NCBI GenBank assembly: GCA_022844475.1 | Contig: JALHLR010000013.1 | Coordinates: forward strand, 1-64,000 | Reading direction: 5' to 3' | DNA from: Hyphomonadaceae bacterium | Lineage (GTDB): Bacteria; Pseudomonadota; Alphaproteobacteria; Caulobacterales; Hyphomonadaceae | Length of the DNA stretch: 64,000 nucleotides | In this document: in pieces, positions 50,191 to 59,376 of the stretch | How positions within the stretch are numbered: the stretch's first letter is position 1 | Layout of the letters: the number at the start of each line of letters is the position of its first letter | The notes under the pieces: generated by a model | What the model was told of the DNA's origin: nothing | Database searches by the model: none | What the model saw: the letters and a program-made list of their open reading frames with translations, nothing else | Position numbers and translations under genes: made by a program

Positions 50191-53100
50191 TTACTCCGCA
50201 GGTGCAACCTGAGCAGGCGTCGACAGCTCTTCCTTCGCAAGCTTGCGCTCCACGTCGCGGGGCGAGCCCGTGCGGCGAGCCAGCAGCGCGTAGGCGGCCG
50301 GCACGAGAACAAGCGTGACGAGCATCGCCGCGATGACGCCGAACAGGATCACGACGCCGATGGCCGAACGCGTTTCCGAGCCTGCGCCATGGCTGAAGAT
50401 CAGCGGGATGGCGCCGGCGACGGCGGTGAGCGAGGTCATGACGATCGGGCGGAAGCGGGTGAGAGCGGCTTCCTTGAGCGCGGCGTTGAACTCCTTGCCC
50501 TCGTCACGCAGCTGGTTTGCGAACTCGACGATCAGAATGCCGTTCTTTGCGGCCAGTCCCACAAGCATGATCAGGCCAATCTGCGTGTAGATGTTCAGCG
50601 TGTTGCCTGTCAGCCAGATGCCAAGCAGGCCGCCGCCGACCGTCACTGGCACACAAAGCATGATGACGAACGGGTGGATCCAGCTCTCGAACTGTGCTGC
50701 GAGCACGAGGAAGACGACGAGGATGCCGAAGGCGAACACGAACAGGATCGATGATCCCGCCCGCTTGTAGTCAAGCGACTGGCCCTTGTAGTCGATCGTC
50801 GCCTCTTCCGGCAGCACATTGCGGGCGATGGCTTCCATCTTGTCCAGCGCAACGCCAAGCGACACGCCGGGGTTGAGCGTCGCGTCGATCGTGATTGCGC
50901 GCACACGGTTGTAGCGGTTGAGGCGCCGCGAGTCGGCCATCTGTTCGACAGTCACCAGGTTGGACAGCGGGATCAGCTGTTGCGTGCGCGAGGAGCGGAC
51001 ATAGATGTTCTCCATGTCCGATGGCGTCGCCTGTTCGGTGCGCTCGCCCTCGAAGATCACGTAACGCTCTTCACCGTTCTGGATGAAGGTGCCGACGCGC
51101 TTGGATCCCAGCATGGTCTGCAGCGTCGAGCCGATCTCCTGCACCGTCACGCCGAGATCGGAGGCGCGGTTGTAGTCGACGTTTACGCGGAACTGCTGCT
51201 GGGTTTCCTTGTAGTCCCAGTCGATCTGGCCGATGCCGGGGTTCTGGGCGTTCAGCGCGGTCAGGAATGTGTCGCGCCATTCGACCAGCGTCTCGTAGGA
51301 TGGCCCCTTGAGCACGAACTGGATCGGCTTGCCGCCGCCGCCGCCACGCCCGAACGCCGAAGACATGTTCGCAAAGGCGCGCACGCCCGGGATGTCCGAG
51401 AGCTGGCGGTTGATGTCATTGATGATCAGGAAGCCGTTGCGGCGATATCCCCACTCAGACAGAACCACCTGGATTGAGCCGGAGTTGAAGCCGCCCCCGC
51501 CGGGCCCGAATCCGCCCGGTGCGCGCACGGAAATCCGCTCGATCTCGCCCTTGTCGATCATCGGCAGGAGGCGTGCCTCGATCTGCTCGACGAACGGGAC
51601 CATGTATTCGTAGGACGCGCCCTCGGGTCCCGTGATCATCACCTGGAACGAGCCGCGATCTTCCTGTGGCGTGTACTCGCCGGGGATGGTGACGAACAGG
51701 AAGTAGGTCCCGACCAGAGCGCCGAAGAAGCCCACGGCGATGATGATAGGACGCTTCACGGTCGAGTCGTAGATGCCGCCATAGAAGCGGCGCAGCCCAG
51801 CGAACGCCTGGTCGACGCGGTAGGCAAAGCCTTTTTTCTGCTTCTCGCCGCCATCATGGCGGGGGCTGAGCAGCTTCGAGGCCATCATTGGCGAGATGGT
51901 CAGCGCGACCAGCATCGAGAAGGCGATCGCCGCCGCCATGGCGATGGCGAATTCCGAGAACAGCCGGCCCATCTGGCCCTGCATGAAGGTGATCGGCACG
52001 AACACGGCGATGAGCACCATCGTCGTCGCGACAACGGCGAAGCCCACCTGGCGCGTTCCGCGGTAGGCGGCGACCAGAGGCGTCTCGCCATGCTCCTCGA
52101 TCCTGCGGTGGATGTTCTCGAGCACCACGATCGCGTCATCCACGACCAGGCCGATGGCCAGGACGAGCGCCAGAAGGGTCAGCATGTTGATCGACAGGCC
52201 GAGGGCGACCAGCACCATGAAAGACGCGATCAGGGAGATCGGAACCGTAACGGCCGGGATAATCGTGGCCTTGAACGAGCCAAGGAACATGTAGATCACG
52301 CCGACGACCAGCAGCACCGCGATGCCGAGCGTGATGAACACCTCGTTGATTGCGGCGTTCACGAAGACGGAGCCGTCGAAGTTCACTTCCAGCTTCATGT
52401 CTTCGGGCAGGGTCGCGCCGACTTCGAGGGCGCGTTCGCGTGCGACGCGCGCAACTTCCACAACGTTGGCGGTCGATTGCTTGACGATGCCGATGCCGAC
52501 CGTATCGCGACCATTGCCACGGAAGATCGAGCGATCCTCTTCGGCGCCGAACTCGACACGGGCGACGTCGCTCAACCGGACGACCACGCCGTCATCGCCC
52601 TTGGCGACAACAAGCTGGCCGAACTGTTCCGGCGTACGGAAGGGTCGCTCTGTCCGCATCGTGAAGATCAGGTCCTGGGATGTCAGCGAGCCTGCGGGCG
52701 TCTCGACGTTCTCTGTCCGGACGGCGCGTTCGATATCACCCACGGTGAGCCCGCGCGCCGCTATGGCCCGGCGGTCAAGCCAGACGCGCATGGCGGGCGT
52801 TCGCTGCCCGCCGATCTGGATGCGTGCGACGCCGTCGATGGAGGAGAAACGGTCGACCAGATAACGTTCGGCATAGTCAGTCAGCTCGAGCGCCGTGCGC
52901 TTGTCCGACGACATCTGCAGCCAGAGGACGATCTCTTCGGAGGCGTCCGCCTTCTGCACGTCTGGCGGATCGGCCTCTTCCGGCAACTGTCGCAGTACGC
53001 CGCCGACGCGGTCGCGTACATCGTTGGCGGCGCTGTCCATGTCGCGGGAAATGTCGAACTCGATCGCGATGGCTGACTGGCCATCCTGGCTGGACGAGTT

Positions 53101-53340
53101 GATGAAACGGATGCCTTCGACGCCGGCGATGCGGTCCTCGATCACTTCCGTGATGCGGGATTCAACGACGTTGGCGGATGCACCAGGATAGGTCGTGCGG
53201 ATCGAGACGATCGGCGGGTCGATGTCGGGGTATTCGCGCAGGGCAAGGCGCGTGAACGCCACCGCGCCCATGGCGATCAGCAAGAGGCCGATGACGGTCG
53301 CGAAGACCGGGCGCTTGATGGAAACGTCCGAAAGTAGCAT
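50191..53340 (-). CDS. RND efflux transporter, inner-membrane permease (HAE1 family)
   Basis: Proton-driven multidrug efflux permease of 1049 residues, the usual AcrB/MexB length. The N-terminus MLLSDVSIKRPVFATVIGLLLIAMG and LVVDDAIVVLENIHRR (TM4, with the paired Asp of the proton relay) are diagnostic. So are FVPITFMQGQMGRLF and LGIWLTGNTLNIYTQIGLIMLVGLAAKNGILIVEFA. Twelve membrane helices and two large periplasmic loops are visible. The C-terminus is acidic/basic mixed (LAKEELSTPAQ). It follows its adaptor gene by 18 bases; no outer-membrane TolC-type gene is present here. Confidence 0.96.
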   Translation of the reverse strand: MLLSDVSIKRPVFATVIGLLLIAMGAVAFTRLALREYPDIDPPIVSIRTTYPGASANVVESRITEVIEDRIAGVEGIRFINSSSQDGQSAIAIEFDISRDMDSAANDVRDRVGGVLRQLPEEADPPDVQKADASEEIVLWLQMSSDKRTALELTDYAERYLVDRFSSIDGVARIQIGGQRTPAMRVWLDRRAIAARGLTVGDIERAVRTENVETPAGSLTSQDLIFTMRTERPFRTPEQFGQLVVAKGDDGVVVRLSDVARVEFGAEEDRSIFRGNGRDTVGIGIVKQSTANVVEVARVARERALEVGATLPEDMKLEVNFDGSVFVNAAINEVFITLGIAVLLVVGVIYMFLGSFKATIIPAVTVPISLIASFMVLVALGLSINMLTLLALVLAIGLVVDDAIVVLENIHRRIEEHGETPLVAAYRGTRQVGFAVVATTMVLIAVFVPITFMQGQMGRLFSEFAIAMAAAIAFSMLVALTISPMMASKLLSPRHDGGEKQKKGFAYRVDQAFAGLRRFYGGIYDSTVKRPIIIAVGFFGALVGTYFLFVTIPGEYTPQEDRGSFQVMITGPEGASYEYMVPFVEQIEARLLPMIDKGEIERISVRAPGGFGPGGGGFNSGSIQVVLSEWGYRRNGFLIINDINRQLSDIPGVRAFANMSSAFGRGGGGGKPIQFVLKGPSYETLVEWRDTFLTALNAQNPGIGQIDWDYKETQQQFRVNVDYNRASDLGVTVQEIGSTLQTMLGSKRVGTFIQNGEERYVIFEGERTEQATPSDMENIYVRSSRTQQLIPLSNLVTVEQMADSRRLNRYNRVRAITIDATLNPGVSLGVALDKMEAIARNVLPEEATIDYKGQSLDYKRAGSSILFVFAFGILVVFLVLAAQFESWIHPFVIMLCVPVTVGGGLLGIWLTGNTLNIYTQIGLIMLVGLAAKNGILIVEFANQLRDEGKEFNAALKEAALTRFRPIVMTSLTAVAGAIPLIFSHGAGSETRSAIGVVILFGVIAAMLVTLVLVPAAYALLARRTGSPRDVERKLAKEELSTPAQVAPAE

Positions 53341-53358
53341 GGCGCTGATCTCCAGACG

Positions 53359-54561
53359 CTATTGATCGAGTCCGGTCTTGTCGGACGATCCCGGGCCTGT
53401 CGCCATCTGTCCGGCGACAGCGCCGCTCCCGGCTGGACGGACCATGACCGCGCTGCCGGGGCGCACCTTGAGGACGCCGTCCGTCACGACGACGTCGCCA
53501 GACTTGAGGCCCGCAAGGACTTCCACCGTTCCACGCTCGCGCGTACCGAGCGTCACTTCCGTCTTCACGGTCTTGGCTGGCTGCTGCGACTGGTCGACGA
53601 CGTAGACAAAGTTCTTCGAGCCCTCGGCGATCACGGATATTTCGGAGACTGCAAGCGAGGTCCGCGGCTTCGAGACGAGCTGCACGCTCATCGACGAACC
53701 AGCCTTCAGCGCGCCATCCGTGTTCGGCAGCGTGGCCCGGACCTTGACTGCGAGGGTGACCGGGTCGATCGCATTGTCGATCGAAGTAAGCTTGCCCACG
53801 AAAGTGCGGCCGGGGATGTCCTTGGTAACAGCGTTGATTTCGAGGCCGGGACGAAGATCGGCGAGGTATATCGAAGGCACGCCGAATTCGAGGCGCATCT
53901 GGCTATCATCAATCAGTGTCGCGACCGCCTGGCCAGGCGACACATAAGCGCCCATGCTGATCTGCCGGAAACCGAGCACACCGGAGAATGGCGCTACCAA
54001 CACCCGGTCCCGCAACCGCGCCTGCACTGCGCCGACGTTGGCCGAGGCGGCTTCGTAGGAGGATCTTGTTCGTTCGAGCTCCAGTTCGGCCACAGCCTCG
54101 GCGGAGGCGAGGCGCTCATTGCGCTCGAAAACCAGCTTTGCGTTGGCCTCGGCCGCCTTGGCCGATGCGAGCTGGCTCTGCTCTTCCTCGTTGACGAGGG
54201 TGACCAGTACCTTGCCCCTGGTGACGCGCTGGCCGTCCTCGAAGAAAATCCCCGTAACGCGATCGGCTGCGTTGGCTGTCAGGATGACGCGTTCGCGCGG
54301 TTCAAGCGTGCCCAGTGCTTCGATGCGGGAGGAGAAGACACGGGCTTCTGTGACAACCGCCTCGACCTGTGTCGGCGGGCCGCCGCGTCCACCGCCGGGA
54401 CCGCCCGGACCACCGCCGGGTCCAACCGGACGACCGCCGGCCATTTGTGGCGCGCCTTTGCTGTCGCCGCCGCTGTTCAGCGCCGCATAACCGATGCCGC
54501 CGACGACGAGTACACCCGCCGCGACCGCGCCAATGATGATCTGCTTCCTGGTCAGCGCCAT
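53359..54561 (-). CDS. RND efflux periplasmic adaptor (membrane fusion protein)
   Basis: Adaptor of 400 residues linking the RND permease to an outer-membrane channel. The N-terminal membrane anchor (QIIIGAVAAGVLVVGGIGYAAL) is followed by an unusual Gly/Pro-rich stretch (MAGGRPVGPGGGPGGPGGG, residues 40-60). The lipoyl half-motifs, hairpin (QLASAKAAEANAKLVFERNERLASAEAV) and beta-barrel (VKVRATLPNTDGALKAGSSMSV) come next. First gene of the two-gene efflux operon. No regulator gene is adjacent on this side; the large TonB receptor is divergent. Confidence 0.93.
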   Translation of the reverse strand: MALTRKQIIIGAVAAGVLVVGGIGYAALNSGGDSKGAPQMAGGRPVGPGGGPGGPGGGRGGPPTQVEAVVTEARVFSSRIEALGTLEPRERVILTANAADRVTGIFFEDGQRVTRGKVLVTLVNEEEQSQLASAKAAEANAKLVFERNERLASAEAVAELELERTRSSYEAASANVGAVQARLRDRVLVAPFSGVLGFRQISMGAYVSPGQAVATLIDDSQMRLEFGVPSIYLADLRPGLEINAVTKDIPGRTFVGKLTSIDNAIDPVTLAVKVRATLPNTDGALKAGSSMSVQLVSKPRTSLAVSEISVIAEGSKNFVYVVDQSQQPAKTVKTEVTLGTRERGTVEVLAGLKSGDVVVTDGVLKVRPGSAVMVRPAGSGAVAGQMATGPGSSDKTGLDQ

Positions 54562-55006
54562 AAAGCCTGCGACTCCGCCACTACACTACACAAACATGCC
54601 ACAGCCGCCATCCTTGCGACCTTTGTCTCGCACGGACCTAATACGCGGCACACATGGTATCCCGTCTGCGGCCCGCCGACGCGGTTTGCACATAATCGAT
54701 GACGTTTCCGCGATGACGGGGCAGAACAGCAATTCACCGGGCGCCGCCTCACCCTCAGGCCGGGACCATAGAGTTCCCGGCTTGAAGTTCCGTCAATGCG
54801 CAGCCGCAACGGCCAACAGATCCTCGCTTCAGTTTGCCGTGAAGTGGGGCGGAATGTTGGCTGACCTGCCCGATCGTCCGCCATCCCCCCTTGCGCCTGA
54901 AGAGAGGAATCGCCGCGCGGGAAGTGGGTTGACACGCCTCGCGGCCAAGATGATGTCGCGCCAAGCCCTGTCGCAGCGCTGCGCAGGGCGATGATAGGGG
55001 ATTGGC
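54562..55006. other. 445-base divergent spacer between the efflux operon and the TonB receptor
   Basis: It must hold both promoters. TTGACA (54929-54934) with GATGTC 17 bases later (54952-54957) is a candidate promoter for the receptor; the -10 is poor. A perfect 12-bp palindrome CGCAGCGCTGCG (54972-54983) lies between it and the ATG and may be an operator. No cobalamin or other riboswitch core is recognisable. Frames across the region have no plausible start. Confidence 0.45.
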
Positions 55007-58000
55007 ATGCGCTTAGCGCCTGGTGGACTTGCAGCCCGTTGCATTCTGATGACGTCGACCGCGCTGGCGGTGGCAGGCGTCGGCTGGGCCCAGGAGCAGC
55101 CGCCCGCAGATGATTCCGATGGAGGCGACAGGGTCGTTATCGTTGGCTCGCAGATCGTCGGCGCCCGGCCAACCGACGCCTTGCCGGTAACTGTCATCGG
55201 CGAGGAGGAGCTGGACGCTATCGGGGCGAGTTCCGGGGATGAACTGTTCCGCTCTATCCCCCAGCTGGGCGATGTCGGGTTCAACAGCGCCAGCGGCGTC
55301 AACAATGTCGGAGGGGTTAACGCAGCGCGGGGCGATACGGCATCGATCAACCTTCGCGCACTCGGCACCGGGAATACACTCGTGCTGTTGAACGGGCGGC
55401 GGATGGTCAACCATCCGGGAACGCAGGCCGAGAATCTGGTGCCGGTCGTCACAGTCAACGCCAACGCCATTCCCACCAGTGGCGTAAGCCGGATCGAAGT
55501 CCTGCTGGACGGCGCCTCGGCGCTGTACGGGGCCGATGCGGTCGCGGGCGTGGTCAATACGGTGCTGAAGGATGACATCGAAGGTTTCACCCTCGACCTG
55601 ACCTATGGCAGCGAAGACGGCGCATCGGCTGACGATTTTGCCGCGTCCTGGGAGCTGGGCGTCCAGTCGGATGATGGCGCCACGCGCCTGTCGCTGCTGG
55701 GCTCATATTTCACGCGCGATCCTGTCTTCGCAGGCGATCGCGATTTCTCCGCCAATGCAGACCTGCGCTCGCGCCTGCCAGCCGATTGGGCGGCGAATAC
55801 GACGGTAGCGGGACAGTTCGACAACCGCACCGCCACGACGGCGTGGGGCGGCTTTGACCGTTTCAGCACCGGCAACATCACGGTGGGCGGCGTGCCCGTG
55901 ACCGACGCGAGCGGTCGGTTCCACACCCAGCCCAACACACTGCCCGGATGCAGGGTGCAGCTTGGCAATGGTGTCTGCATTGACAACAATCTCTGGACCC
56001 TGGCGCCGGCCGATCCGGTGAGCCCGCAATTTCCGAGTGGACAGATTACGGACGTGACCAACGGGTCAACGCGCGATGCCGCGCTTCGTTACAACACGAA
56101 TGCGGCGACGACGGTCAGCAACGGCGTCGATCGCTACAACCTGTTCGCCTTCTTCAATCATGACCTTGGCGAGAGTCTGGAACTGTTCGCCGAAGCGGGC
56201 GTGTACCTCGCCGATTCGGTCGGCTATCGCGAACAGACCGCGATGCTGGCTGCCGTGCCTATCGTGATTCCGGCCAGCAATTACTGGAACCCGTTCGGAC
56301 CCGTGGGCTCGCCGAATCGGCTGGCCAATACCAACGCGCCGGCGCAGGGCCTCGACATAACGCTTACAGCCTACCGGCCGATCGATGCCGGCCCGCGCAA
56401 GACCGAAGTCGAGAACCTGACGACGCGCGTGCTCGGCGGACTGCGCGGCGATGTCGCCGGGTGGGACTGGGAATCGGCTCTGCTCTATTCCGAAGCCACC
56501 ACAGAAGATCGCGAGAATCGCGTCTCCAACACCCTGTTCCAGCAGGCGCTCGCGCTTGCGACGCCGGATGCCTACAATCCCTTCAACGGGGGATGCGTCG
56601 ATGATGTCTCGGCAGGCGACTGCACGCCAAATCCGCCAGGCGTGATCAGCTCTTTCGTCGTTCCCTCATTCCGCCGCAGTGGTACGTCGCTCGCCACATG
56701 GGACGTCAAGGTCTCGAGGCCGGACCTTTTCACGCTGTGGGCCGGCGATGTCGGAGCGGCCTTCGGGATCGAGGCGCGCCGCGAGTCCTTCTACGACGAT
56801 CGCGATCCGCGGCAGGACGGGACCATCCTGTTCGACGATATCATCGGCACGGGTCCGCTGACCAACGACCTGCAGGGCAACAACCAGTCGCTCGACACGC
56901 GCGGCAGCCGCACGGTGCAGTCGGCCTATGCGGAGATTCAGGTTCCGCTCGTGTCTGAGAGCATGGGCATTCCGCTTGCTCAGACCGTCGACATGCAGCT
57001 CGCCGTTCGCCACGAAAACTTCGATACGTTCGGCGATGTCACCAAGCCGAAGGTGGCGCTGTCCTGGCGGCCGTTCGACTTCCTGATGTTCCGATCGGCA
57101 TGGTCCGAAGGTTTCCGCGCGCCCAACCTGCAGCAACAATTCGAGAGTGGTCTCCAGCGATCCAACAACCGGTTCGATCTGATTCGCTGCGAGGCTGCTG
57201 TCCGGCAGGGACGGATCGCCAGCTTCACGACATCCTGCCCGACCGTGCCAGGCGTGCAGCAGTCGGTTACATCAAGCCGGCAAGGCAGCGCTGACCTCGA
57301 ACCCGAGGAGTCCACCAACCTCACCTATGGCGCGGTCTTCGAGACGACCTTCATTCCCGAAGAGTGGGGCAATCTGACCTTCACCGCCGACTGGTGGCGT
57401 GTGGAGCAGGAGAACGTTATCGGCATCTTCGGCGACGACAACCAGATCCTGCTCGACTACGTCCTGCGCCTCAATGGCGGATCGAACCCAGCCGTCGTCC
57501 GTGCGGCCCCGATCGCGGATGACATTGCGGAATTCGCAGGCACGCGCATCGATCCGGTTGGTGAGATCCAGTTCGTCAACGACAACTACCTGAACCTCGA
57601 CACACGCCAGGTCGAAGGTTGGGACTTCGGGCTCTACTATGAACTGAACAGCACGCCCGCCGGCGACTTTGCCTTCCGCGCCAATGCGGCCTATCTCGAC
57701 ACATTCTTCCAGGATGTTTCGGGGAACGGTGCGCTGATCAACGCTGCGGCGGCTGCCGGCGCTATTCCGGTCGCACTCGAAGTCGACGGGCAGGGTGAGC
57801 TGGTGCGCGATTTCGGCCGGCCGGAATGGCGCTATTCGGCGTCGCTGACCTGGCGTCTGAATGAGTTTGGCGCCGGCTGGTTCACGTCCTACGTGGGCGA
57901 CGTCTATGACGACTCCAACCTGCTGAACGGCCAGCCATGGATCATCGACGAGTACCAAACGCACAATCTCTATGTGCAGTACGAGCTTGGATATGACAGC

Positions 58001-58144
58001 GATGCGCCGACTCGCCTCCGCTTTGGCGTTCGCAATCTCACCGATGAAGCGCCGCCGCTGGCCGACACCACGTTCGGCTTCCTCGGTGACCTGCACAGCG
58101 CGCAGGGCCGGTATGTCTATCTGAATGTGCGGAAGACGTTTTGA
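55007..58144 (+). CDS. Large TonB-dependent outer-membrane receptor
   Basis: A 1045-residue receptor. The signal peptide (CILMTSTALAVAGVGWAQ) is followed by a TonB-box-like DRVVIVGSQI (about 42-51). The plug domain contains TVIGEEELDAIGA, ASINLRALGTGNTLVLLNGR and ISRIEVL-type elements (SRIEVLLDGASALYGADA). The long barrel ends YVYLNVRKTF with the C-terminal Phe. Length and plug style fit receptors for large or complex ligands (oligosaccharides, peptides) in Caulobacterales and sphingomonads; substrate unknown. AGGGGAT precedes the ATG. Divergent from the efflux operon. Confidence 0.92.
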   Translation: MRLAPGGLAARCILMTSTALAVAGVGWAQEQPPADDSDGGDRVVIVGSQIVGARPTDALPVTVIGEEELDAIGASSGDELFRSIPQLGDVGFNSASGVNNVGGVNAARGDTASINLRALGTGNTLVLLNGRRMVNHPGTQAENLVPVVTVNANAIPTSGVSRIEVLLDGASALYGADAVAGVVNTVLKDDIEGFTLDLTYGSEDGASADDFAASWELGVQSDDGATRLSLLGSYFTRDPVFAGDRDFSANADLRSRLPADWAANTTVAGQFDNRTATTAWGGFDRFSTGNITVGGVPVTDASGRFHTQPNTLPGCRVQLGNGVCIDNNLWTLAPADPVSPQFPSGQITDVTNGSTRDAALRYNTNAATTVSNGVDRYNLFAFFNHDLGESLELFAEAGVYLADSVGYREQTAMLAAVPIVIPASNYWNPFGPVGSPNRLANTNAPAQGLDITLTAYRPIDAGPRKTEVENLTTRVLGGLRGDVAGWDWESALLYSEATTEDRENRVSNTLFQQALALATPDAYNPFNGGCVDDVSAGDCTPNPPGVISSFVVPSFRRSGTSLATWDVKVSRPDLFTLWAGDVGAAFGIEARRESFYDDRDPRQDGTILFDDIIGTGPLTNDLQGNNQSLDTRGSRTVQSAYAEIQVPLVSESMGIPLAQTVDMQLAVRHENFDTFGDVTKPKVALSWRPFDFLMFRSAWSEGFRAPNLQQQFESGLQRSNNRFDLIRCEAAVRQGRIASFTTSCPTVPGVQQSVTSSRQGSADLEPEESTNLTYGAVFETTFIPEEWGNLTFTADWWRVEQENVIGIFGDDNQILLDYVLRLNGGSNPAVVRAAPIADDIAEFAGTRIDPVGEIQFVNDNYLNLDTRQVEGWDFGLYYELNSTPAGDFAFRANAAYLDTFFQDVSGNGALINAAAAAGAIPVALEVDGQGELVRDFGRPEWRYSASLTWRLNEFGAGWFTSYVGDVYDDSNLLNGQPWIIDEYQTHNLYVQYELGYDSDAPTRLRFGVRNLTDEAPPLADTTFGFLGDLHSAQGRYVYLNVRKTF

Positions 58145-58148
58145 GATC

Positions 58149-58179
58149 GTGAGCCCGAGCCAAGTGTGGCCGGGCTCAC
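58149..58179. terminator. Hairpin terminator between convergent genes
   Basis: GTGAGCCCG (58149-58157), bulged A, GCCA, loop AGTG, TGGC, CGGGCTCAC (58171-58179): 13 pairs with one bulge, five bases after the receptor stop and just past the M14 peptidase stop on the other strand. Confidence 0.65.
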
Positions 58180-58182
58180 AGG

Positions 58183-59376
58183 CTAACGCGCGAAATAGTC
58201 GATCATCGCATCTGCCGCCGCGGCCCCGAGCGCGCGTGCGTCTTCCAGCGAGATCTGATCCCATAACTCGACTGTGATGCCTGGCGCCTTCAGCGCTTCG
58301 AGCGCCCAGCCTTTTGATGTGCCGCCAGCGGGGTTGTGCGAATAGCTCCACTCGGGCGGCGCCTTGAGACGCGTGTCGAAGGCCTGCTTGAGCTGCGGCA
58401 GGAAGCCGATCGTGGGCGAAGGCGATTCCAGCGGCGGCGCGTAGATAACGGTGCGGTCGGTAGAGTGAAAATCCATCATCGCGACGACGCGGCGGTCGCC
58501 GGCCTGCGTCACGATCCAGTCGGACAGGGCCTTCGTCTCGGGCTGGGTGAACTGGCCCCAGTCGCGGTTGAGATCAACGCCGCCGGAATTGAGGCGCCAG
58601 TTGCCGCCGTCGACGCCATCTGGGTTCGGCATGGGCGCAAGGATCATGCGGTGGCGGGCGCGGAAGGCGTTGGCCCTGGCGTCGTCGCGCTTCATCAGGC
58701 GCTCGACAAAGCCGCGATAGGCTTCCTGGCCTGTGGTCTCCGGTGGGTGCTGGCGGGTGAGGGCTACGATTACCTCGATGCCCCCGCCGCCAACGAAGCC
58801 GACAAGGTCGCGGCCCTCACGCGAGACGCCGTACTTTGTTTCCGTGAAGCCGCGGCCGGACAGTGAGTTGCGCGTCCAGCCGATGTTATCGCCCGCGGAT
58901 GAGATAGGCTGAGCGGCAATGTAGGTTTCGCCCTGCGACAGGGGAAGTTTGATGGTTGCCCGTGTCTTGCGCTCATTGAGCGCAAGGCTGGCTTCCGGAA
59001 GTTTTTCCCACGCCGCGCCGCCGCGCTTGATCCAGGGGGCGTAGCGATGGGTGTAGTCCGTGTAGTCTAGGGTGATCGTGGCCTCGCGGGGCGTGTCGCT
59101 GTTGAGTTTGAAGGCGTACCAGGGGCTCGGGTTGATGCCTTCGGTCACTGCGGGCTCGTGATCGACCGACACAACGATTGCGCCGCCGGGTGCGATCGCG
59201 CAGTCATGCCGTCCGGCCGCGGGGAAGCTGGTCTCGACGCGAAGGCCGGCGTCCGCGCAGATTGGCGGCGGGCCCAGCGAGGGCAGGCTCATCGCCGGCA
59301 GGTTTTCGCACGCGCTCGTCAGCATTGCCGCCAGCCCTGCCGCAGCTCCGAGTCCACCCTGCCACAGCCGGATCAT
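58183..59376 (-). CDS. M14 family zinc carboxypeptidase lipoprotein
   Basis: Predicted periplasmic metallocarboxypeptidase of 397 residues. The signal peptide MIRLWQGGLGAAAGLAAMLTSAC ends in a lipobox Cys. An N-terminal beta domain of about 150 residues precedes the catalytic domain, as in cytosolic carboxypeptidase-like M14 members. Zinc ligands are HPPE (about 210-213) and the His in MMDFHS (about 302). NPDGVDGGNWRLNSGGVDLNRDW carries the substrate-binding Asn-Arg, and TVELWD (about 369) has the catalytic Glu. All key residues are present. Its start overlaps the stop of the copy-4 secreted gene by four bases, so they are co-translated. Confidence 0.9.
   Translation of the reverse strand: MIRLWQGGLGAAAGLAAMLTSACENLPAMSLPSLGPPPICADAGLRVETSFPAAGRHDCAIAPGGAIVVSVDHEPAVTEGINPSPWYAFKLNSDTPREATITLDYTDYTHRYAPWIKRGGAAWEKLPEASLALNERKTRATIKLPLSQGETYIAAQPISSAGDNIGWTRNSLSGRGFTETKYGVSREGRDLVGFVGGGGIEVIVALTRQHPPETTGQEAYRGFVERLMKRDDARANAFRARHRMILAPMPNPDGVDGGNWRLNSGGVDLNRDWGQFTQPETKALSDWIVTQAGDRRVVAMMDFHSTDRTVIYAPPLESPSPTIGFLPQLKQAFDTRLKAPPEWSYSHNPAGGTSKGWALEALKAPGITVELWDQISLEDARALGAAAADAMIDYFAR

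Noticed and set aside
51856-54702. Two long plus-strand frames (406 and 446 codons) over the efflux genes.
   Set aside because: Both are antisense to the well-defined RND permease and adaptor and have no plausible starts or motifs.
57272-58351. Minus-strand frame of 359 codons over the 3' end of the large TonB receptor.
   Set aside because: Antisense to a conserved barrel end; composition typical of a shadow frame.
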